Origin: Rhizomicrobium palustre
GTDB taxonomy: Bacteria; Pseudomonadota; Alphaproteobacteria; Micropepsales; Micropepsaceae
Length of the DNA: 64,000 nt
Direction of reading: 5' to 3'
Assembly (NCBI RefSeq): GCF_011761565.1
Contig: NZ_JAASRM010000001.1
Span: forward strand, 4,200,109 to 4,264,108
The translations under genes and the position numbers were made by a program. The notes beneath the pieces were generated by a model. That model was not told the origin of the DNA, searched no databases, and saw only the letters and a program-made list of their open reading frames with translations. Every line of letters starts with the position of its first letter. The first letter of the stretch is position 1. Below, one piece after another: positions 56,969 to 64,000 of this stretch.

Positions 56969-57148
56969 ATGGTTATGACAACAACGACAAAGTTTTCCGT
57001 CGCCGCGATGAATGTATACGATTTGAGAGAGCTCGCGCTGACACAAAGCTTGAATGACGCCATGCCGCGACACGAACAGCGCCGATGCGCGCGTAAAGGT
57101 GGAGCGCAACCCACAACTACTGGAATGATTTTGTTATCACTCTATTAG
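56969..57148 (+). CDS. Possible small protein (59 aa), unsupported by family
   Basis: A short frame starting MVMTTTTKFSVAAMNVYDL has a good Shine-Dalgarno GGGAGG 8 bp upstream. It lies in the 405-bp gap between the TonB receptor (divergent) and the rpsA terminator. No family is recognised and the composition is ordinary; it may be non-coding promoter DNA of the receptor gene. Confidence 0.22.
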   Translation: MVMTTTTKFSVAAMNVYDLRELALTQSLNDAMPRHEQRRCARKGGAQPTTTGMILLSLY

Positions 57149-57220
57149 GCTGCGAGTTTTCGCGCGCGCGGACGGAAAAGTTCCGTGCCTTGGGTCGTTG
57201 CGATTCGCGCCGCGGCCAAA

Positions 57221-57250
57221 CAAAAAGCCCGGGGATCGCTCCCCGGGCTT
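57221..57250 (-). terminator. Rho-independent terminator of rpsA
   Basis: An 11-bp perfect stem AAGCCCGGGGA/TCCCCGGGCTT with a TCGC loop on the plus strand; the minus transcript continues into TTTTTGTTTGG, 23 bp after the rpsA stop codon. A textbook terminator. Confidence 0.93.
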
Positions 57251-57273
57251 CGTATTCACAAGAGTAAGAAATC

Positions 57274-59010
<1,737 letters not shown>

Positions 59011-59257
59011 GGGTCCTCGTGTGTAGTAAAACGACGTGTGCCGGTCCGGATGGCTCCGGGCGGACTTCCATACGGGCGTGCGCCCGCATAGCGGTTGGTT
59101 TGGTTCGAAAAGTTCGGGAGGCCGATACTGGCGCCGCCGGGTCTCCTAAAACCCCTGGGCAGGCTAGATCGGCGCGTTCTCAACCCGGAAACCGGGCCGA
59201 AACCTGCCGCGAACGAGCGGGGATATACAGAAACCCCGGCAAATGGGCAAGAGCGGG

Positions 59258-59809
59258 TTAGTCCGCCTTTCGGCCATGGTCGGTTTGGGCGTCGTAGCCC
59301 AGGGTATAGGTCTTGATGCCATCAAGCACCGCCGCGCCAGCCTTATTTGCCGCCTCGCAAGAGGGAGCCCCCTTTATCGCGGCCAGCAGTTGAGGAAGGT
59401 GGCTGTAGGCATAGCGGGCTTGGTCTGCCTCGCGCTGGCGCAGCTTGGCCAGATAGGCATTCCACTCCTTCAGTACATCCGGCGCGACGAGGTCTGCCAA
59501 GCTCGGCAGAATGACGAAAGCGCGGAACGACGCCGTAGTGGTGGAGAGGTCGCACTTGCCCTCTCCCTCGACCTTCCACGTCCAATCGAAACTCCACTCC
59601 GTCCGCGCGGCCAAATGGGCAGGGCTATTCAAATCCCGCGGACCGTTCTCGTAGATCGATTGCGAGATCTTCTCCATGGAGACGCCGGTGACATCGTAAT
59701 AGGCAAAGTGAACGTTCGGGAGTTGGTCAAACGGGTCAGGCGCCTCCTCGGCCTGAACGGCCGAACAGGCCAGGAGCAGTGCCGCAGCCGCGCCGCATTT
59801 GCCAATCAT
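59258..59809 (-). CDS. DUF922-like exported protein lacking the protease motif
   Basis: A 183-aa exported protein (signal peptide about 1-20, ending AVQAEEAP). The mature part follows DUF922 (predicted Zn-dependent protease): YYDVTGVSMEKISQSI, TEWSFDWTWKV, CDLSTTTASF, LKEWNAYLAKL. Where the family has HExxH after the WNAYLAKL segment, this protein reads RQREADQARYA, so the zinc-binding histidines are absent and it is probably catalytically dead. ATG 59809 has GGAGG 7 bp upstream, 16 bp after the cmk stop, so it is co-transcribed with cmk. Confidence 0.65.
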   Translation of the reverse strand: MIGKCGAAAALLLACSAVQAEEAPDPFDQLPNVHFAYYDVTGVSMEKISQSIYENGPRDLNSPAHLAARTEWSFDWTWKVEGEGKCDLSTTTASFRAFVILPSLADLVAPDVLKEWNAYLAKLRQREADQARYAYSHLPQLLAAIKGAPSCEAANKAGAAVLDGIKTYTLGYDAQTDHGRKAD

Positions 59810-59825
59810 AGCTGCCCTCCGCGCA

Positions 59826-60464
59826 TTAGCGCGCGGCAGCGATCCTGGGCTCCACAATGGCGAGCGCCGCCGCGAAGGCAGCTTCTACGCCCAGATCGGT
59901 TGTGTCCAGCAGAACTGCATCTTCTGCGGGTTTCAGAGGGGCGACGGCGCGGCTTTTGTCGCGCTCATCACGGGAAATGATGTCGGCGAGGACGGCGGCC
60001 TCTTCCGGCGGATTGCCTTTTGCGGCGAGTTCCAGCCAGCGCCGGTGCGCCCGGACTTCCGGGGTGGCGTCCACAAAGAGCTTGGCGGTGGCCTTGGGGC
60101 AGATGACGGTGCCGATATCGCGGCCATCGATCACCGCGCCGGGCGCCTTGGCGGCATAGGCCCGCTGGACATCGAGAAGCGCCGTGCGGACGGCGGGATG
60201 GGCGGAGACGATGGACGCCCCTACCCCCATCTCGGCGGTACGGATGGCGGGGTCGCCGCAGCGGGCGCAGTTGAGCGCCTTGGCGGCGGCCACCGCATCG
60301 GCCTCGTTGTGCGGGTCCTTACCGGCTTCGGCCACGCCCAAGGCCACGAGGCGGTACAGCGCCCCGGAATCCAGATAGTGAAAGCCAAAATGGGCGGCGA
60401 GCTTCTTGGCCAAAGTACCCTTGCCCGAAGCCGCAGTGCCGTCGACGGCGATAACGATGCTCAT
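59826..60464 (-). CDS. cmk: Cytidylate kinase
   Basis: A 212-aa P-loop kinase phosphorylating CMP and dCMP. Walker A is IAVDGTAASGKGTLAKKLA, followed by the substrate-binding YLDSGALYRL, VIDGRDIGTVICP and RRWLEL...RDERDKSRAVAPLKPAEDA lid. The ATG at 60464 gives the usual N-terminus (MSIVIAVDG); the open frame extends 12 residues upstream. It lies between a UPF0114 gene and a DUF922 gene in the aroA-cmk-rpsA neighbourhood. Confidence 0.95.
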   Translation of the reverse strand: MSIVIAVDGTAASGKGTLAKKLAAHFGFHYLDSGALYRLVALGVAEAGKDPHNEADAVAAAKALNCARCGDPAIRTAEMGVGASIVSAHPAVRTALLDVQRAYAAKAPGAVIDGRDIGTVICPKATAKLFVDATPEVRAHRRWLELAAKGNPPEEAAVLADIISRDERDKSRAVAPLKPAEDAVLLDTTDLGVEAAFAAALAIVEPRIAAAR

Positions 60465-60513
60465 GCCGCGCCCATTAGCTTGGAACGCGCGGCGGAGCAA
60501 CTGGGGCCTATTC

Positions 60514-61074
60514 TCACGGCTCGTGCGGCAGGTGGTGCTTTTTGTTGTTGGCTTCGGTCTTGGAGCCGATCCAATCCATCAGCGCGAAAAGCACGCCAGA
60601 GGCGAGGAAGGTCATGTGCAGGCCAACCAGCCACGCCATCTTTGGGGAATCGATCTCACCGCCGACCTTGGAAATCTCCATGAAGGCGCGCAAGAGCGAG
60701 ATCACCGAGATCGCCACGATGGAGCCGATCAGCTTCATCTTGAGGCCGGAGAAATCCAGCGTTCCCATCCAGCTCGGACGATCGACATTGCCATGGGTGT
60801 CGATCTTGGAGACGAAATTCTCGTAACCCGAAAAGATCACGATAATCACGAGGTTTGAGGCGAGCGAGAGATCGATCAGCGACAGTACCAGCAAGATCAC
60901 ATGCTCGGGATCGAGCGAGAAATGCACGAAGACCGATTCATAAATCTCATAAAAGAAGCTGCCGAGCAGCATCACCAGCGTGCCGACGAGGCCAAGATAA
61001 AATGGCGCCAACAGCCAGCGCGCTTTGAAGAGAATGATTTCCAGAAAGCCTTCTAACCCGTGGCGCTCGCGCAT
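60514..61074 (-). CDS. UPF0114 (YqhA/TIGR00645) family membrane protein
   Basis: A 186-aa inner-membrane protein with about four helices. Family-specific segments are ARWLLAPFYLGLVG, LSLIDLSLASNLVIIVIFSGYENFVS and DFSGLKMKLIGSIVAISVI. The function of UPF0114 is not established. It sits between aroA and cmk on the same strand. ATG 61074 is preceded by GGGAGAGGG; the earlier ATG at 61089 is possible. Confidence 0.9.
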   Translation of the reverse strand: MRERHGLEGFLEIILFKARWLLAPFYLGLVGTLVMLLGSFFYEIYESVFVHFSLDPEHVILLVLSLIDLSLASNLVIIVIFSGYENFVSKIDTHGNVDRPSWMGTLDFSGLKMKLIGSIVAISVISLLRAFMEISKVGGEIDSPKMAWLVGLHMTFLASGVLFALMDWIGSKTEANNKKHHLPHEP

Positions 61075-61366
61075 TGCCCTCTCCCGCATACCCAGCTCTC
61101 AAGTTAGGGCTGCGCGACACTTTGGCAAGAGTTGCTGAATGAAATTTCCTGCATTCGAAAAACGCGAAAATTTACGTTCGAATACCTGATTTTCCCTGCA
61201 AGCGACTGAAACAGCTAGAAAATCAGACGAAAATTTGCACTTCACAGCGACGCAATAAGCTGGCTCACAACGACTTCAAAATAGCATCAAATAACTTTGA
61301 GCCGTTGCGCACTGTTGACTGAAATGGGAAGCGGGCGCGGGATTTTCAAGAACCCCGCGCATAGTT

Positions 61367-62710
61367 TCAGGCCGCTTCGAACACCGCGCCAAGATCTTTC
61401 ATCAGGCTTTCGAAGACCGGAAAGCTGGTCGCGATCATCGCGGCATCATCCACCATGACAGCGCTCTTGGCGGCAAAACCCATCACCAGAAAGCTCATGG
61501 CGATGCGGTGATCCAGATGCGTGACAACGCTGCCGCCGCCCGGCACCCCGCCCACACCCATGCCATGCACGATCAGGCCATCGGGCAATTCTTCCACGGT
61601 AACGCCATTTGCGCGAAGGCCTGCGATGATGGCGGCAAGACGATCGCTTTCCTTCACCCGCAATTCTTCCAGGCCCCGCATCACGGTCTTGCCTTCCGCG
61701 AAAGCAGCCGCAACGGAGAGGATGGGGAATTCATCGATCATGTCGGAGACGCGCGCGGGCGGCACTTCAATGCCCTTCAACTGTGAGGCACGCACGACGA
61801 GATCACCGACCATCTCCCCGCCCGCATCATGGGCGTTCCGGATTTCGAGATCAGCGCCCATCTCTTTCAGCGTGTCGAAGAGACCGGTACGGCGGGGGTT
61901 GAGCATCACATCGGTCAAGGTGACTTCCGAGCCCGGCACGATCAGTGCCGCCACCAGCGGAAACGCAGCGGAAGACGGATCGCGCGGCACGGCAATCTTG
62001 ATGCCCTTCAACTCCGCTTCGCCGGTGATCGAAATCACCTCGCCACCATCTTCCGCAGGCCCGACGGTGATATTGGCGCCGAAGGCCTTCAGCATGCGCT
62101 CGGTGTGATCGCGGGTCAGCGTGGTCTGCGAAATGCGCGAAGTGCCCGGCGCATTGAGGGCGGCGAGCAGCATGGCCGATTTCACCTGCGCCGAGGCCAT
62201 CGGCACATGATAGGTGACGGGCATGGCCTGGACGGCGCCCTTCACGGTTAACGGCATCAACCCGCCCGGCTGGGCCTCATATTCAGTCCCGAAAAGGGTC
62301 AAGGGCTCCAGAACCCGCTTCATGGGGCGCTTCCGAAGTGACGCATCCCCCGTAAACACGGCCGAGACCGGCGTGGTGGCCATCGCCCCCATCATCAGGC
62401 GCGAGCCGGTGCCGGCATTTCCGAAATCGAGCACATCCTCAGGACGGCGCCAGCCGCCGACACCCGTGCCGGACACTTTCCAGGCCCCCGGCCCTTGGCG
62501 GACGACCGAAGCGCCAAATGCGCGCACGGCATTGGCCGTGTTCAGCACGTCTTCGGCCTCCAAAAGCCCGGTAATCCAGGTTTCTCCCAGAGCCATGCCC
62601 CCCAGAATCAAGGAGCGATGGGAGATGGATTTGTCCCCCGGAACCGTGGCCAAACCCTTCAAGGCAGGCGACGGGCAGCCCTTGAGCGGGCGAGCGGCGG
62701 GGTGAGACAT
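61367..62710 (-). CDS. aroA: 3-phosphoshikimate 1-carboxyvinyltransferase (EPSP synthase, class II-like)
   Basis: A 447-aa enzyme of the shikimate pathway joining shikimate-3-phosphate and PEP. The N-terminal [27 protein letters not shown] and TRDHTERM match the class II EPSP synthases (CP4-like motifs GDKS, SAQxK, RxHxE). At the PEP-site glycine the sequence is [10 protein letters not shown], i.e. glycine, whereas glyphosate-tolerant CP4 has alanine there. GGAGG is 8 bp before ATG 62710. It is divergent from the TIGR02300-type gene. Confidence 0.95.
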   Translation of the reverse strand: MSHPAARPLKGCPSPALKGLATVPGDKSISHRSLILGGMALGETWITGLLEAEDVLNTANAVRAFGASVVRQGPGAWKVSGTGVGGWRRPEDVLDFGNAGTGSRLMMGAMATTPVSAVFTGDASLRKRPMKRVLEPLTLFGTEYEAQPGGLMPLTVKGAVQAMPVTYHVPMASAQVKSAMLLAALNAPGTSRISQTTLTRDHTERMLKAFGANITVGPAEDGGEVISITGEAELKGIKIAVPRDPSSAAFPLVAALIVPGSEVTLTDVMLNPRRTGLFDTLKEMGADLEIRNAHDAGGEMVGDLVVRASQLKGIEVPPARVSDMIDEFPILSVAAAFAEGKTVMRGLEELRVKESDRLAAIIAGLRANGVTVEELPDGLIVHGMGVGGVPGGGSVVTHLDHRIAMSFLVMGFAAKSAVMVDDAAMIATSFPVFESLMKDLGAVFEAA

Positions 62711-62853
62711 GGCAAATCCTCCGGGAACGGGTGAGCGGAATTGGGTCCTTGCCTAGCCTAACCGGAGGCCCCGTCAAGGCCTGCCCCGGCCCCTTTCGGC
62801 CCAACTTAGGAATAAGTATCGAGGGTAAGAGCGATTTTGCCGCTTCATACCCT

Positions 62854-62882
62854 TTGACAGCGCGCCCCAACCATGGCAAATG
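62854..62882 (+). promoter_or_regulatory. Candidate promoter of the TIGR02300-type gene
   Basis: A perfect TTGACA (62854-62859) is followed after 17 bp by CAAATG (62877-62882), a weak -10. Transcription from here would start near 62890, downstream of the ATG at 62873, so that ATG could not be the start codon. Confidence 0.4.
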
Positions 62883-62917
62883 GCGCCCCCTTCGGAAACG
62901 AACCAGGACTTCGCAAA

Positions 62918-63409
62918 TTGGTCAAAGCTGATCTTGGAACTAAGCGCGTGTGCCCGAGCTGCGGGGCGCGTTTCTACGATCTCTCCAAGCGGCCCATCGA
63001 ATGCCCGAAGTGCAGCTTCGCGTTCGAGCCGGAAGCTTTGTACAAGCAACGCCGTCCGCGCCAGCCGGAAGCAGCCCAAGCTGCCCCGGATACCGAGGAT
63101 GAGGAGGCTGAGGACGACGCCGCCGAGACCGAAGACGAGGACGAAGACGCCATCGTCGAAAAGGTCGAGGGCGAACCCGAACTCGACGCCGGTGACGACG
63201 ACGAAGCCGAGGAAGAAGTGGATGCCGTTGAACCCGGCGACGCCGAATCCGGCATGAGTGTTGTCGAAGGCGACGACGCGGCGCTCGAAGACCTCGACGA
63301 CGAAGACGTCGATGATGACGACGACGACGGCCTGCTCGAGGAAGTCGAAGAAGACGAAGATGATGTCAGCGGCATTATTGATGCTGACATTGAGAAAGAC
63401 GAACGCTAA
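62918..63409 (+). CDS. TIGR02300-type acidic protein with a zinc-ribbon N-terminus
   Basis: A 163-aa protein. An N-terminal ribbon (TKRVCPSCGARFYDLSKRPIECPKC) holds four cysteines and the FYDL signature of TIGR02300; the following 110 residues are almost entirely Asp, Glu and Ala, so the protein is strongly negatively charged. Role unknown; possibly a basic-protein or RNA-polymerase partner, which is speculation. I start at TTG 62918: AGGA is 9 bp upstream, the N-terminus MVKADLGTKR matches the family, and the TTGACA promoter overlaps the alternative ATG at 62873. Confidence 0.8.
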   Translation: MVKADLGTKRVCPSCGARFYDLSKRPIECPKCSFAFEPEALYKQRRPRQPEAAQAAPDTEDEEAEDDAAETEDEDEDAIVEKVEGEPELDAGDDDEAEEEVDAVEPGDAESGMSVVEGDDAALEDLDDEDVDDDDDDGLLEEVEEDEDDVSGIIDADIEKDER

Positions 63410-63460
63410 AGAGTTCGCCTACCGAGTTTCCCCGCTCCCCCAGGAACGGGATTTAAGATT

Positions 63461-63536
63461 GGGGCCATAGCTCAGCTGGGAGAGCGCCTGCATGGCATGC
63501 AGGAGGTCAGCGGTTCGATCCCGCTTGGCTCCACCA
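63461..63536 (+). tRNA. tRNA-Ala (anticodon GGC)
   Basis: A 76-nt cloverleaf: acceptor GGGGCCA pairs with TGGCTCC and includes the G3:U70 identity pair of alanine tRNAs; D-arm CTCAGCTGGGAGAG; anticodon stem CCTGC/GCAGG with loop ATGGCAT (anticodon GGC); T-arm CAGCGGTTCGATCCCGCT-like with GTTCGATCC; the CCA tail is encoded at 63534-63536. Confidence 0.95.
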
Positions 63537-63538
63537 TC

Positions 63539-63640
63539 CTACGCTGCGCAGCAAGCAGTGGATGCCGCGACGAAGCCGCTAGGCGAAGTCGGGCTTTAAT
63601 TGGACAGCGCAGCTTCGGCTCGGCAAGCCGAATATGCGGA
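63539..63640. repeat. Diverged first copy of the tRNA-trailing repeat
   Basis: The sequence after the first tRNA begins with CTACGCTGCGCAGCA and contains GGATGCCGCG and CGCAGCTTCGGCTCGGCAAGCC, all of which recur in the copies after the second tRNA. The middle section is different (AAGCAGTGG..., TTTAATTGGACAG), so this copy has been shortened or has diverged. Confidence 0.6.
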
Positions 63641-63689
63641 TGAAGTTTAGAGTTGCCTCCCCTTCCCCCCAGGATCGGGAGTTTAAGAT

Positions 63690-63765
63690 GGGGCCATAGC
63701 TCAGCTGGGAGAGCGCCTGCATGGCATGCAGGAGGTCAGCGGTTCGATCCCGCTTGGCTCCACCA
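63690..63765 (+). tRNA. tRNA-Ala (anticodon GGC), identical second copy
   Basis: The 76-nt sequence is the same as the copy at 63461-63536, including the G3:U70 pair, the GGC anticodon and the encoded CCA. It follows 229 bp downstream as part of a tandem duplication. Confidence 0.95.
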
Positions 63766-63767
63766 TC

Positions 63768-64000
63768 CTACGCTGCGCAGCAGCGGAGGATGCCGCGCCG
63801 AAGTGCGATAGCACGCAGGCGGGCCTCCTCGGACCGCGCAGCTTCGGCTCGGCAAGCCAGTCTTTCTTATCGATTTTCTCTTTCACGGCTACGCTGCGCA
63901 GCGGCGGAGGATGCCGCGCCGAAGTGCGATAGCACGCAGGCGGGCCTCCTCGGACCGCGCAGCTTCGGCTCGGCAAGCCAGTCTTTCTTATCGATTTTCT
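63768..64000. repeat. Two 112-bp direct repeats, 121-bp period, running off the window
   Basis: Copies at 63768-63879 and 63889-64000 are almost identical, differing by small insertions and base changes near CAGCAGCGG/CAGCGGCGG. Each contains the perfect palindrome GCTGCGCAGC, the small hairpin GTGC-GATA-GCAC, and GGAGG/CCTCC-type arms. Both end in TCTTTCTTATCGATTTTCT. The second copy reaches the window edge, so the array may continue. Confidence 0.75.

Larger units (their letters stand above)
63435..63765 (+). repeat. Tandem duplication containing two tRNA-Ala genes
   Basis: The two tRNA genes are 229 bp apart (start to start). The 30 bp before each is nearly the same (CCCCAGGA.CGGGA.TTTAAGAT), and the sequence after each begins TCCTACGCTGCGCAGCA, so a unit of promoter-proximal DNA, tRNA and a trailing repeat appears to have been duplicated. 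The trailing repeat after the first gene has diverged. Confidence 0.7.

Noticed and set aside
63701..63976. Minus-strand open frame containing SGIEPLTSCMPCRRS
   Set aside because: It is the antisense of tRNA-Ala plus the direct repeats; this phrase is a well-known artefact of reading frames drawn across tRNA genes.

Overview
The window is high-GC DNA of alphaproteobacterial type. Read from left to right, its housekeeping genes follow a gene order I recall as conserved across Alphaproteobacteria: chvI-chvG-hprK-EIIA-HPr, ahcY, divL, tsaE-amgK-murU-addB-addA-trxA, folC-accD-trpA-trpB-trpF, pyrF, ihfB, rpsA, cmk, aroA, a TIGR02300-type acidic protein and tRNA-Ala. The alphaproteobacterial form of AddAB, a DivL with tyrosine in place of the phospho-accepting histidine, and the TonB receptors all fit this. 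Pyruvate formate-lyase, a GH2 beta-galactosidase and large TonB receptors suggest a facultatively fermentative, sugar-using relative of the Rhizomicrobium/Micropepsaceae group. That genus-level guess is inference only.

Layout. 0-4 kb: ChvG/ChvI envelope-stress two-component system joined to a regulatory PTS (HPr kinase, EIIA, HPr). 4-11 kb: accessory genes (GNAT acetyltransferase, orphan LacI regulator, secreted DUF6600-type protein, pflB-pflA) and a gene-poor stretch with a PIN-toxin remnant and REP-like palindromes. 11.9-19.1 kb: ahcY, a cytochrome b561, a methyltransferase, two tandem paralogous secreted proteins and divL. 19.1-25.6 kb: a second accessory block (CPBP protease, lipoprotein, membrane protein, cheW-mcp, ferredoxin and its reductase). 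25.7-34.7 kb: tsaE, the peptidoglycan-recycling pair amgK-murU, addBA and trxA, tightly packed. 34.7-37.2 kb: a YkgJ-like Cys-rich protein, two tandem GIN-domain proteins with His-Gly repeats, and a DUF805 protein. 37.2-43 kb: folC-accD-trpA-trpB-trpF and pyrF on the minus strand. 43-46.7 kb: a gene-poor gap, an S41 peptidase with a membrane AraC regulator, and ihfB. 47-56.9 kb: a carbohydrate or phosphodiester scavenging block (GH2 enzyme, two TonB receptors, glycerophosphodiesterase). 57.3-64 kb: rpsA, a degenerate DUF922 protein, cmk, a UPF0114 protein, aroA, a TIGR02300-type protein, and two identical tRNA-Ala(GGC) genes inside a tandem repeat array that runs off the window end.

How the genes work together. 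ChvIG and the HPrK/EIIA/HPr set form a sensing and phospho-relay unit with no sugar permease present. AmgK and MurU recycle cell-wall sugars, AddAB repairs double-strand breaks, and the trp, folC, accD, pyrF, aroA and cmk genes are core biosynthesis. PflB/PflA supply an oxygen-sensitive fermentative route. The GH2/TonB block probably feeds on plant or microbial oligosaccharides; one of its receptors has a LacI-type palindrome in its promoter, and an orphan LacI regulator lies at 5 kb. I found no CRISPR array, prophage, intact insertion sequence or clearly new defence system. The most distinctive features are the conserved backbone with its insertions, the His-ladder GIN pair, the tRNA-Ala repeat array and the DivL tyrosine.
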